Shown here piece by piece: positions 37,417 to 46,047 of a stretch of 64,000 bases of DNA. This DNA is from Saliniramus fredricksonii (lineage in GTDB: Bacteria; Pseudomonadota; Alphaproteobacteria; Rhizobiales; Beijerinckiaceae). Location of the stretch: assembly GCF_900094735.1 (NCBI RefSeq), contig NZ_FMBM01000002.1, positions 1,550,001-1,614,000 of the forward strand, read 5' to 3'. The first letter of the stretch is position 1. Each line of letters opens with the position of its first letter. The position numbers and the translations under genes are program-made. A model generated the notes under the pieces. The model saw only the letters and a program-made list of their open reading frames with translations. It had not been told where the DNA came from and searched no databases.

Positions 37417-40365
37417 ATGCGCGCCCTCGACGACGTGTCCGACTTGCTTTCGGCGAAGCCTGTCGTAGCAGTTGCAGTCTCGAGCGCGGGCGGAACTACG
37501 GACGCGTGCAATGAAGGGCTGGTGGAATGGTGTACCTCGCGGTTTCAGGAGGATTCCCGGAGGCCAAGGAGTAGGTCCGTCGGCCCCAGGTTCGTAGAGG
37601 TGTTTGACGACCGCCCGCATGGTTCACGGCCAGATGAGGCGACGCTCTCGAACCTGTCGGAGGACACCGGCAATAGTGTCCGGTGGTATTCCGGCCAACC
37701 CGCGGGCGCAGTACCGGACCTTGGCATCATCGCCCAGTTGGATATGTCTGAGCCCCGTTCAGAAAGCATGGACGGCCGTACGCCTCTCAGCGCTGGGGGG
37801 ATGATCAGGCATCGCGTCAGAAGGCAACTGCCGGGTGCGTTCCTCGCCGAGTCTCGCCAGTCGACTACATCCGAACCCACTGGCGATATTCTGCTCGACA
37901 AGGTTGCGGCCCTGCTTTCCGCGGTGGAGAACCTAGGGTCACTCCGTACGGGCTTGCAGTTCGCGCCAAACGTTCACGAGATCCAGCATATGCTCAGGGA
38001 GCGCCGTACCGACTTCGTCGCGGTGTCATCGGCGGCAATCGACCCAGCTTGCTTCCTCGGTGGCTGGCTCGACGGTGCCTATCTTTGGGACTTCGACCTA
38101 CCATCTTATTCCCATAGAGCGGGTGACACGAATGGCTACTACCTTTTGTCCCAGGTTACCGACGCGGACCGGGACTCGCTGTCGCTCGCTCTTGCGCGGC
38201 TGCCTGGCTGCGACCAACTGGACCCGGAGAAAGTGCAGGACGTCCTTTTGGAGGTCGCGCGGCGCGGTATCCCGACCATAAAGGGCCTCGCGGGCGACGA
38301 CAGCGGGGCAACGGGGGACCTCGGAATATTCGTGGGCGTGCGTCTCCTTCAGGACCGCTTCCGAGGCGACCATCACATAGGCGACGGACTTTTGCCTGTA
38401 ATTGGGGGAACGGCCGAGGACGCCACTATTGCGATTGTCGTGCCCGTCGATCCGTTTCGCGGCTACATTGGGGACCTTTGCCGAGCTCTCGGAAAGGAAC
38501 GGGGCGACCTAACGCAACTTCGGCCAGACCTTGTCGTTGTTGGCATCGATCTCTCGGGTGGAAATGTCCGGGTTAAGATCACGCCGATCGAAGTCAAGTG
38601 CCGGCCAACTTCCCGTTTCAGCGCCAACGAGGCAGTCGAGGCGCTCGATCAAGCAAAAGCGCTGTCACACCTCCTGTCCGCAATGCAGCGCCACGACGAA
38701 CAGCCTCGGCTGTGGGCCATTGCTTACCAGCACTTGCTTCTTTCGATGATCGGTTTTGGGCTGCGCGTGTACAGTCAACATCCTGACGTCGTCGGCCACA
38801 CTGCACGATGGTCCGAGTTCCACGAGCGAATTGCCCGCGCAATCCTCGACGGAAGCAACTGCGTGGAGGTCGATACTCGCGGGCGACTGATCATTCTGGA
38901 CGACAACCCCTCGAGCAAGCCGCAGGACTTCGACAACGATGGCTTTGAGGAGACCATAGTAATCGGTCGCGGGGACGCCGGTGAGGTAGTGGCTGGCGAC
39001 CCGGCTGCGTTCTACGATACGGTTCGAGCGCGTCTGGACGACTGGCAGCTAATGCCAGGCTCAGGGCCCGAAGCTGAAACTCGGGCCACCGCAGATGCTC
39101 CCGAGGAGGCAGCGCCTGCCGGGGTTCCAGATCAGGTTGGGGTGACTAGTGAGGATCTCGAGGTCATGCCTTCGCCCGCCCAACCATTGCGCGGAGAAGG
39201 CGACCAACGCCCCCCAGAGCCCGTGAGCAAGGGTGTCATACTTGATGTCGGGAAGACGATCGATGGCTTTCGCCCCCGCGACCTCGAGCTGAACATATCG
39301 GACACTCGCCTCAACCAGCTCAACATCGGTGTAGTGGGCGACCTCGGCACTGGCAAAACACAGCTGCTGAAATCCCTGATCGCCCAAATCGCGTCGTCGG
39401 GTCCAGAGAACCGCGGGCATCCACCGAGATTCCTCATCTTCGACTACAAGCGGGACTACAGTAGCGACGACTTTGTCGCCGCCACTGGCGCCCGCGTCGT
39501 CCGGCCGCACCGCATACCCCTGAACCTATTCGACACTCGTACTAGCGGCGACGTCCCTGCACCGTGGTTTGATCGGTTCCGGTTCTTTGCCGATGTGCTC
39601 GGAAAGATCTATTCTGGGATTGGCACTGTGCAGCGTGACAAGCTGAAGCGTGCGGTCAAGGAAGCCTATGATGGAGCAGCTCCGGGCATTCCACCTACAC
39701 TGCGCGAGGTGCACACCGCCTACCACGAAATTGTCGACGGTAAGCCCGACTCCCCGATGTCGATCATCGGCGACATGCTCGACATGGAGATTTTCGAGGA
39801 AGATCAATCAAAAACTGTACAGTTCGACACTTTCCTCGACGGAGTCGTCGTTATCGCGCTTGATGCTCTTGGTCAGGACGACCACAGCAAAAATATGCTC
39901 GTCGCCGTACTGCTGAACATGTTCTATGAGAACATGCTCCGGACCCCAAAGCGGCCCTTTCTTGGTAAGGATCCGCAGCTGCGAGCAATCGATTCCTACT
40001 TACTTGTCGACGAAGCAGACAACATCATGCGCTATGAGTTTGACGTGCTGAGAAAGCTACTGCTTCAGGGGCGTGAATTCGGGACCGGCGTCATCTTGGC
40101 CTCCCAGTATCTTCGGCATTTCAAGTCTGGTGGCACCGACTACCGGGAGCCACTGCTTACTTGGTTCATTCATAAAGTACCTAACATAACGACCGCCGAA
40201 CTGTCGGCTTTGGGCCTAACGGCTACCGCGGCCGAAATGGCGGAGCGCATAAAGGGCCTGGGAAACCACCAATGCCTCTACAAGTCTTTCGATGGCCCAG
40301 GCGAATTCATAAGGGGCTACCCATTCTTCGAGCACATACGGACCCGGGAAGCTGCTGAGCAGTAG
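37417..40365 (+). CDS. PD-(D/E)XK nuclease-like and HerA/FtsK-type ATPase fusion, putative defence protein
   Basis: 982 residues. The middle has a PD-(D/E)XK-like pattern: RPDLVVVGID (about residue 370), then ITPIEVKCR (about 390). The C-terminal half is a HerA/FtsK-type ATPase with Walker A VVGDLGTGKTQLLKSL (about residue 640), FLIFDYKRDYSSDDF, and Walker B YLLVDEADNIM (about residue 863), then VILASQYLRHF. The layout recalls DptH-type and other restriction-associated HerA proteins, but I cannot name the system. The first 130 residues look unstructured and start just beyond the IS110 element, so the true 5' end may be lost. Vsr follows 9 bases downstream, suggesting an operon. Codon use and repeats differ little from the host. 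Confidence 0.7.
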   Translation: MRALDDVSDLLSAKPVVAVAVSSAGGTTDACNEGLVEWCTSRFQEDSRRPRSRSVGPRFVEVFDDRPHGSRPDEATLSNLSEDTGNSVRWYSGQPAGAVPDLGIIAQLDMSEPRSESMDGRTPLSAGGMIRHRVRRQLPGAFLAESRQSTTSEPTGDILLDKVAALLSAVENLGSLRTGLQFAPNVHEIQHMLRERRTDFVAVSSAAIDPACFLGGWLDGAYLWDFDLPSYSHRAGDTNGYYLLSQVTDADRDSLSLALARLPGCDQLDPEKVQDVLLEVARRGIPTIKGLAGDDSGATGDLGIFVGVRLLQDRFRGDHHIGDGLLPVIGGTAEDATIAIVVPVDPFRGYIGDLCRALGKERGDLTQLRPDLVVVGIDLSGGNVRVKITPIEVKCRPTSRFSANEAVEALDQAKALSHLLSAMQRHDEQPRLWAIAYQHLLLSMIGFGLRVYSQHPDVVGHTARWSEFHERIARAILDGSNCVEVDTRGRLIILDDNPSSKPQDFDNDGFEETIVIGRGDAGEVVAGDPAAFYDTVRARLDDWQLMPGSGPEAETRATADAPEEAAPAGVPDQVGVTSEDLEVMPSPAQPLRGEGDQRPPEPVSKGVILDVGKTIDGFRPRDLELNISDTRLNQLNIGVVGDLGTGKTQLLKSLIAQIASSGPENRGHPPRFLIFDYKRDYSSDDFVAATGARVVRPHRIPLNLFDTRTSGDVPAPWFDRFRFFADVLGKIYSGIGTVQRDKLKRAVKEAYDGAAPGIPPTLREVHTAYHEIVDGKPDSPMSIIGDMLDMEIFEEDQSKTVQFDTFLDGVVVIALDALGQDDHSKNMLVAVLLNMFYENMLRTPKRPFLGKDPQLRAIDSYLLVDEADNIMRYEFDVLRKLLLQGREFGTGVILASQYLRHFKSGGTDYREPLLTWFIHKVPNITTAELSALGLTATAAEMAERIKGLGNHQCLYKSFDGPGEFIRGYPFFEHIRTREAAEQ

Positions 40366-40374
40366 GAAGACGCG

Positions 40375-40695
40375 GTGGTCGATTTCCTGAGCCCTTCGGA
40401 GCGATCGGAGCGCATGTCGCGGATCCGCTCGTCGAACACTGCGCCGGAAGTTGCGCTACGTCGCGCTATGCACGCCCTCGGCTTCAGGTTCAGGCTTCAC
40501 AGCAAGGGCTTGCCAGGCAAGCCTGATATCGTCCTGCCGCGCTATAAGACTGTCATCTTCGTCCACGGCTGTTTCTGGCACCGCCATCGAGGCTGCAAGG
40601 TCGCCACCACGCCAAAGACCAATACTGAGTTTTGGGTAGAGAAGTTCGACCGAAATGTTGTGCGCGATGCGCGGACTAGGGAACAGCTCGAAAGG
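40375..40695 (+). pseudogene. vsr: Vsr-type very-short-patch mismatch endonuclease, 3' end missing
   Basis: Starts at GTG 40375, with AGGAAG upstream, 9 bases after the nuclease-ATPase gene. Family marks: MSRIRSSNTAPEVALRRAMHALGFRFR, PDIVLPRYKTVIFVHGCFWH with the catalytic Asp and His region, and FWVEKFDRNVVRD. Vsr proteins nick DNA beside T:G mismatches made by cytosine methylation and are about 135-150 residues long. Here recognisable sequence ends at REQLE (about residue 106), where the IS256 3' fragment and then the IS1634 element begin, so roughly 30-40 C-terminal residues are lost. It is likely inactive or reduced. No cytosine methyltransferase gene is visible nearby. Confidence 0.85.
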
Positions 40696-40700
40696 TCATG

Positions 40701-42608
40701 CCCAAGTTGAACAGTTGAATTGGACGAAGCGGGAACATTTTTCCGTAAGCCATTGATGTTATTGAGGTGGGGTCGGTGGGCGTCAGTTTGTGTGGTGCTA
40801 AATAATGTAAGAATAGGCGTTTCATTGCTTGACGAATGGAGGTTTCTGAGATGCTAATTCGGCATGTTCGTGCGCGAGAAGACCATCAATGGCTACACCT
40901 ACATCTACCTTGTGGAGAATGTCCGCGAGGGTGGCCGCACGAAGCAGCGCATCATCCGCAATCTCGGACGCAAGGAAACGGTTCTCGCCAGCAAGGATCT
41001 CGATCGCCTGGCCGCCTCGGTCGGACGGTTCACGGAACGGGCCATGGTCCTGGATGCCATCAACAACGGTGATGTGGCGCGATACGAAGCTCGTCGCATC
41101 GGCGGGCCGCTGCTCTTCGGGCGCCTGTGGCAGCAACTCGGCATCGATCAGGTGATCGCTGATCAGCTTGGGGAACGCGGCTTCGAATTCCCGGTGGAGC
41201 GGGCCGTGTTCACCGCGACGCTGCACCGTCTGTTCGTCTCCGGCTCGGATCGCGACTGCGCGTCCTGGATGCAGGATTACGACATTCCCGGTGCCGACGA
41301 TCTGTCGCTGCACCATTTCTATCGGGCCATGGCCTGGCTCGGAGAAGATCTGCCAAAGGACGAGCAGAAGGATGCGACGCCCTTTTCGCCGCGTACCGTC
41401 AAGGACGTGATCGAGGAGGCGCTGTTTGCGCGCCGGCGCGACCTGTTTACCGATCTCTCCATCGTCTTCATGGACACGACCTCCCTGTCCTTCCACGGCG
41501 AAGGCGGCGAGACGCTGGGGGCACGGGGCTATTCCAAGGACCATCGCCCTGATCTCAACCAGATGATCCTCGCCGTCATCGTCGATGCCGATGGCCGCCC
41601 GGTCTGCACCGAGATGATGCCAGGTAACACCGCCGATGTCGCCATCCTGCTGCCGATCGTGCAGCGGCTGCGCAGCCGTTTCGGTATCACCCGAGCCTGC
41701 ATCGTGGCGGATCGGGGCATGATCTCGCAGGCCACGATCACGGCGCTAGAGGAACAGGGTCTGGAATATGTGTTGGGTGTGCGCGAGCGCACCGACGCAC
41801 GCATGCGCCGGGTTCTCGACGATCCGCAACCCCTCACGCCGCTCCTCGTCGAGCGCAGCCAGGGCGAGACGCAGCTCTTCGCCAAGGAGGTCGTCGTCGA
41901 CGGGGTCCGCTACATCGTCTGCCGCAACGAGGCGCAGGCCGAGAAGGACCGCAAGGACCGCCAGGCCATCATCGCTGCCCTCGATACGCAGTTGAAGAAG
42001 GGCGACAAGGCGCTCGTCGGCAACTCCGCCTACAGGCGTTATCTCAACACCACGACGCGTGATGCCTTCGAGATCGATGCCGGCAAGATCGCCGAGGAAG
42101 CCCGCTATGACGGGATCTTCGTCCTGCGCACCAACGCGAGGATTTCTCCGCTTCAGGCGATGCTGCGCTACCGGGACCTGCTCACCGTCGAGACGCTGTT
42201 TCGTGTCGCCAAGGCGACGCTCTCGACACGTCCGATCTTCCATTCATCCGATGCCGCCATCCGCGGCCACGTCTTCTGCTCCTTCCTCGCCCTGATGCTG
42301 CACAAGGAGCTGTTCGACCGCTGCACCGAAGCCGGGATCAAACCCGAGTGGCGCCCGCTCCTGCGTGATCTCGACCGCCTGCAGAGCGGCAAAATCGAAA
42401 AGGACGGACGCAGCATTGCCATCCGTACCCCGGTAAGCGGTCAGGTCGGGCCGGTATTCCGCGCCGTCGGCGTGGCGCTGCCGCCGAACATCGCCGAAAC
42501 CGAAGCTGCTTGACCGCACGACCCTCCGACCGTGGTGCTAAAAGCGCGAAGGCGCCCCCTATCCCATTGAAAATCCATAATTATCGGAAATCAGGTGTTT
42601 AAGTTGGG
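40701..42608 (+). mobile_element. IS1634-family insertion sequence
   Basis: 1908 bp. Terminal repeats CCCAAGTTGAACA at the left and the complement CCCAACTTAAACA at the right. A 5-bp target duplication TCATG flanks it (40696-40700 and 42609-42613). It inserted into the 3' fragment of the IS256-family transposase a few bases from the Vsr junction. Confidence 0.85.
40864..42513 (+). CDS. IS1634-family transposase
   Basis: 549 residues. DDE transposase of the IS1634 group (IS4-like superfamily): N-terminal beta-strand region (NGYTYIYLVENVREGGRTKQ), the first catalytic Asp in LSIVFMDTTSLSFHGEG, the second in ACIVADRGMISQATI, and the Glu in the YRDLLTVETLFRVAKATL segment (the Y-x(2)-L-x(2)-E pattern of this superfamily). 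The frame is full length and probably functional. It occupies most of the element. Confidence 0.93.
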   Translation: MFVREKTINGYTYIYLVENVREGGRTKQRIIRNLGRKETVLASKDLDRLAASVGRFTERAMVLDAINNGDVARYEARRIGGPLLFGRLWQQLGIDQVIADQLGERGFEFPVERAVFTATLHRLFVSGSDRDCASWMQDYDIPGADDLSLHHFYRAMAWLGEDLPKDEQKDATPFSPRTVKDVIEEALFARRRDLFTDLSIVFMDTTSLSFHGEGGETLGARGYSKDHRPDLNQMILAVIVDADGRPVCTEMMPGNTADVAILLPIVQRLRSRFGITRACIVADRGMISQATITALEEQGLEYVLGVRERTDARMRRVLDDPQPLTPLLVERSQGETQLFAKEVVVDGVRYIVCRNEAQAEKDRKDRQAIIAALDTQLKKGDKALVGNSAYRRYLNTTTRDAFEIDAGKIAEEARYDGIFVLRTNARISPLQAMLRYRDLLTVETLFRVAKATLSTRPIFHSSDAAIRGHVFCSFLALMLHKELFDRCTEAGIKPEWRPLLRDLDRLQSGKIEKDGRSIAIRTPVSGQVGPVFRAVGVALPPNIAETEAA

Positions 42609-42610
42609 TC

Positions 42611-42748
42611 ATGGTCTTCAAGCTCGTTCAGGCCGCCGCAAAGACATGGCGCCGCCTGAAGGGCGCGAAGCAGTTGCCAATGGTCATCGAAGGTGTCAGA
42701 TTCACCAACGGTGTCGCCGTAAACGGTACCGAAAACCGCGCCGCCTGA
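42611..42748 (+). pseudogene. 3' fragment of an IS256-family transposase
   Basis: The last 45 codons of a Mutator-type transposase: MVFKLVQAAAKTWRRLKGAK, QLPMVIEGVRFTNGVAV and a stop at 42746-42748. This is the usual C-terminal sequence of IS256 transposases. It matches the family, strand and element ends expected for the 5' fragment at 35213-36014. The preceding bases AAGGTCATG at 40692-40700, left of the IS1634 element, probably belong to the same fragment. Confidence 0.85.
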
Positions 42749-42790
42749 TCAGGCCGTATCACCCAAAATCCCGCATAGCTCCGATCAGAC

Positions 42791-43131
42791 CCCACGTGCG
42801 CGCATCAGCGGCGAGGAGCCGAGGCGGTACCGGCCATGCGAAGAAACCGGCCGTGGCGAATCCTGCTTGGATGCATCACGCATGCGGGCCATCGTAGTAC
42901 CTGTATCAAATCGTAATGCCTGTTCCGAAATGTCGTGCATGCGCAAGTTCCTCGCAGCGCTTCAGCCGCGGCATGCAACGCGCGCCAAACCGTGCGAGCA
43001 CCTTCGCCATCACGCCGGGCTTGGTGACGAACGAAGAACAGATGGCGCTCGGGCATCTCGACAGCCAATGTCGGATCGCCCCGCGCGCTTCATCGCCCCA
43101 CCTGCGCTTCATCACGCGGAAGCGGAGCCGA
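42791..43131. other. 340-base stretch without a supported gene
   Basis: Between the IS256 right end and the unknown minus-strand gene. Open frames exist on both strands but none has a ribosome-binding site or recognisable sequence. The stretch is GC-rich and may be a relic of chromosomal sequence that was contiguous with 34.9-35.1 kb before the element arrived. Confidence 0.5.
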
Positions 43132-43641
43132 TCATCTCGAAACAATAATCGAGGCGAATTTTTCCGGAATATCGCCGACCAGTTCTTCGACATGGTCATC
43201 GAACGGTACGACAGTTATCGAAGCATTGGCTGGAACGGTAATCCGGTCTCCCCGGGATATTTCTGCCCCGTCGACGTGAGCCGGGCCAAATTCCAAGCCA
43301 ATCTCGTCATCCGTATCATTCTCGAAAACGACGGAAATTTTTCGCAGTGTTTTGACAATGGCACCCATATTCTCTCTTATCTCATTCTCTGCGAGTGCCA
43401 GGCGCTCGGTCGTGATGAAAAACAGATCGGTCCTACCGTTTTCCATCGGTGTAAAGCCTATACCGAAAAGACCTTTGGGATCGGCGTCGGAGATATCGGA
43501 AAATTGGGTCATTTCCACCCACATATCGACATGAATGAAACTGTGCGGGCTGGATATTTGCACCTGATCTTCCCAGAAGCGGTCCCAGTCTGCGCAACCC
43601 CTGTACCGCACATTATGGCCGTAACGCTCCAGTACCGGCAT
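43132..43641 (-). CDS. unrecognised 169-residue protein
   Basis: The frame begins MPVLERYGHNVRYRGCADWD at 43641 with an AAGAGG ribosome-binding site 7 bases upstream. The protein is soluble, acidic (FENDTDDEIGLEFGPAHVDG, VVPFDDHVEELVGDIPEKF) and without signal or membrane segments; the second half looks like a beta-sandwich. I do not recognise a family. The DNA is more AT-rich than the core genome, so it may be acquired. An IS5-family element begins at 43654, only 12 bases before the ATG, so the original promoter has been displaced. Confidence 0.6.
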   Translation of the reverse strand: MPVLERYGHNVRYRGCADWDRFWEDQVQISSPHSFIHVDMWVEMTQFSDISDADPKGLFGIGFTPMENGRTDLFFITTERLALAENEIRENMGAIVKTLRKISVVFENDTDDEIGLEFGPAHVDGAEISRGDRITVPANASITVVPFDDHVEELVGDIPEKFASIIVSR

Positions 43642-44100
43642 GATCGCCTCTTTGAGTCGGATTCAAAAGTTTATGTTATTACACAATAGGTTGCGAGCCT
43701 GCGTGTCATGAGCCTGATGCTGGCGACTATGACCCATGCGGTGGCGCTTTCGACGGATTTCTCCCAGTCCTTTGCGAGCCTGCGGCATCGTCCAAACCAT
43801 CCGAAGGTGCGTTCCACCACCCATCGCCGGGGTAGGACGTGGAAGCCTTTGGCAGCATCTGAACGCTTGATGATCTCGATGGTCCACGTGCCGCAGCCGA
43901 TCAATGCGGTGCGCAGCTTGTCGCCTGCGTAGCCGCCGTCGGCGAAGACATGGCGCAGCCAGGGGAACCGGTGCCGGATGGCTTTCAGAACATCGGGCGC
44001 GCCGTCCCGGTCCTGAATGTCGGCGGCATGAACCAGTACGAACAGCATCAGGCCGAGCGTGTCGGTGATGATATGGCGCTTGCGTCCCTTGATTTTCTTG

Positions 44101-45478
44101 GGTCGCGTCCGTCAAGCTGGTGTAATTTTCTGGATGGCCTGAGGTCATGATCAGGCGGCTTTTGTGGTTATGCTGAGGATGGGATCGATCTCTTCCTTGT
44201 CGATCTGTGCGAATGCCTCGACCATCATGTAGCGGCTTGATGTCTGCCATTCGTCATTCTGCTCGAAGAGCACGGCGCCGATCAAACGCATGATGGATGC
44301 TTCATTGGGGAAGATCCCGACGACGTCGGCGCGTCGCTTGACCTCCTTGTTCAGACGTTCAATTGGGTTCGTGCTGTGCAGTTTGGTGCGATGCTGGCGC
44401 GGGAATGACATGTAGGCCAGCACGTCGTGCTCGCTGGCATCCATGAGATCGGCCAGTTTTGGCCAGCGCGGGCGCAGTTGCTCTGCGACCTTGCGCCAGG
44501 TTTCGCCGGCATGGGTGCGGTCGGGTTGATCGAAGGCCTGTCGGATGGCAGCGGCGACGACAGTATGCTGACCACGCGAGACATGGGCCAGGGCGTTGCG
44601 CATCCAGTGGACGCGACAGCGTTGCCAGGTTGCTTCGAAGACCCGGGCGATGGCGGCTTTGAGGCCTGTATGCGCGTCGCTGATGACCAGTCTGACGCCC
44701 CCCAGGCCGCGAACGCGCAGGGATCGAAGGAACTCGGTCCAGAATGTCTCGGCCTCGGACGGGCCGATACCGAGGCCGATGATCTCACGGCGTCCCTCGG
44801 TGTTGGCGGCCACGGCGATTATTGCGGCGACTGGTACGATCCGTCCGCCCTGGCGCACCTTCAGATAGGTGGCGTCGAGCCAGAGATAGGGCCATTCGCC
44901 GGTGAGCGGGCGGTTCAGGAACTCGCCGACACGTTCGTCGATGTCCTTGCACAGCTTCGACACCGTGCTCTTCGAAATGCCGCTCAGCCCCATGGCCTGC
45001 ACCAGCTCATCGACGCGACGGGTCGAGACACCACTGATCCACGCCTCCTGGATGACGGCCACCAGCGCCTGTTCCGAGGTCTTGCGCGCTTCGAGAAAGC
45101 CCGGGAAGTAACTGCCTTGACGCAGCTTGGGAACCCGCAGGTTCAGCGTGCCCAGACGGGTATCGAGAGCGCGCTCTCGATACCCGTTACGCCACGTCGT
45201 GCGTTCGCCGCTGCGCTCGTGCTTGCCAGCGCCGATCAGGCCTTCGACATCCGCCTCCATGATCAGCTGCAGGACGGCCTCGGCAACGCTGCGCAGAAAG
45301 TCTCCCTGATCGTGCTTGGCCAGAAGTTCGGACAGGTCCATGTTCGTCTTGGTCATCGGGGTCTCCATGTGGTCCGGGGTTGAAGTCAGCAAACTCCACC
45401 TCGACCATACACCTCGATGGCCACCCAGGATCACACCGTTGACGGCACTGAAATTACACCAGCTCCTTGGACGCTACC
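44101..45478 (-). mobile_element. IS256-family insertion sequence, copy B
   Basis: 1378 bp, same orientation and length as copy A at 24124-25501, with the same 28-bp inverted repeats. Flanked by an 8-bp target duplication TTTTCTTG (44093-44100 and 45479-45486) inside the IS5-family transposase gene. One base differs from copy A near the transposase 3' end (GAA for GAG), with no change of residue; I saw no other difference. Confidence 0.95.
44151..45368 (-). CDS. IS256-family (Mutator-type) transposase, copy B
   Basis: 405 residues from METPMTKTNM (45368), identical in amino acid sequence to copy A as far as I can compare. The same catalytic marks are present (PYLWLDATYL, LVISDAHTGL, NPIERLNKEVKRR). 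An intact frame in two near-identical copies indicates recent transposition in this genome. Confidence 0.95.
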   Translation of the reverse strand: METPMTKTNMDLSELLAKHDQGDFLRSVAEAVLQLIMEADVEGLIGAGKHERSGERTTWRNGYRERALDTRLGTLNLRVPKLRQGSYFPGFLEARKTSEQALVAVIQEAWISGVSTRRVDELVQAMGLSGISKSTVSKLCKDIDERVGEFLNRPLTGEWPYLWLDATYLKVRQGGRIVPVAAIIAVAANTEGRREIIGLGIGPSEAETFWTEFLRSLRVRGLGGVRLVISDAHTGLKAAIARVFEATWQRCRVHWMRNALAHVSRGQHTVVAAAIRQAFDQPDRTHAGETWRKVAEQLRPRWPKLADLMDASEHDVLAYMSFPRQHRTKLHSTNPIERLNKEVKRRADVVGIFPNEASIMRLIGAVLFEQNDEWQTSSRYMMVEAFAQIDKEEIDPILSITTKAA

Positions 45479-46047
45479 TTTTCTTGCCCGCGTCATAGCC
45501 AGAGATCCCGCCGCTTTCCGTGGTTTTGACCGACTGACTGTCGATGACACCGGCAGTTGGAGAGGCCTCGCGTCCTTCCAGTTCCCGCGTGGCTGCGACA
45601 AGGATGTGGTTTATCGTCTGCCAGAGGTCGGTATCGCGCCAGGAATAGAAATAGCCTCGCACGGTGGAGGCTGGAGGAAAGTCCTTCGGCAGTGCCCGCC
45701 ACTGACAGCCGCTGCCCGCGATATAAAGGATCGCGTTCACCACCTCTCGCATATCGGTCTTGCGTGGACGACCGCCGGATTTGGCCGGAGGGATCAGCGG
45801 CGCCAAAATCGCCCATTCCCGGTCCATCAAATCACTTGGATAACGCAGATGGTCCCGGTTATGCTGCCGGCGAGTGATATCATCCCAGGGCATTCGATCC
45901 TCCATCTTCTCGACAAAGACGGTTGAATCACAACCCTTTGATATCACTCAACTACTTTTAGATCCGGCTCTTAACAAAAAATTTGACTTCGGCTGAGGAT
46001 TTCAGCTATTGTAAATTACATAAATGCATTATTTATGAGGAAATATT

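Larger units (their letters stand above)
35108..42790. mobile_element. Cargo-bearing IS256-family element bounded by one target duplication
   Basis: Terminal inverted repeats at 35117-35148 and 42750-42781 (23 of 32 positions match; both start GAGCTAT and contain TGGGTGA) are flanked by exact 9-bp repeats CGATCAGAC at 35108-35116 and 42782-42790. The 5' part of a transposase gene lies just inside the left end and its last 45 codons just inside the right end. Between them the middle of the gene (about 100 codons) is replaced by an IS110-family element, a nuclease-ATPase gene, a Vsr gene and an IS1634-family element. The ends therefore belong to one insertion event or to a unit that moved as a whole. 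Confidence 0.88.
43671..45905 (-). pseudogene. IS5-family transposase gene split by IS256-family copy B
   Basis: The 5' half (45905 down to about 45479) encodes RMPWDDITRRQHNRDHLRYP, LMDREWAILAPLIPPAK, and GVIDSQSVKTTESGG (first catalytic Asp) ending GYDAGKK. The 3' half (44100 down to 43671) continues KIKGRKRHIITDTLG, HVFADGGYAGDKL (second Asp) and RRWVVERTFGWFGRCRRLAK (Glu). Removing 44101-45486 restores one frame across the 8-bp duplication. Some IS5 elements of this group use a frameshift, which I did not need to invoke. Confidence 0.85.
43654..45970 (-). mobile_element. IS5-family insertion sequence interrupted by IS256-family copy B
   Basis: Terminal inverted repeats at 43654-43670 and 45954-45970 (GAGTCGGATTCAAAAGT against the complement GAGCCGGATCTAAAAGT, 14 of 17 matching). 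Without the nested IS256 copy and its 8-bp duplication the element is about 931 bp, the right size for the IS1031/IS427-like groups of IS5. I see no convincing target duplication at its outer ends (TTT left, TTA right). Confidence 0.8.

Noticed and set aside
37314-37511. 65-codon minus-strand frame near the start of the nuclease-ATPase gene
   Set aside because: No ribosome-binding site and overlaps the longer frame; likely chance.
42805-43199. Overlapping minus-strand frames of 87 and 97 codons
   Set aside because: No start signals, Arg/Cys-rich composition and no recognisable family; more likely noncoding remnant DNA.
44093-45486. A 9-bp duplication for IS256 copy B as for copy A
   Set aside because: Only 8 bases (TTTTCTTG) match; the ninth differs (A on the left, the IS end C on the right).
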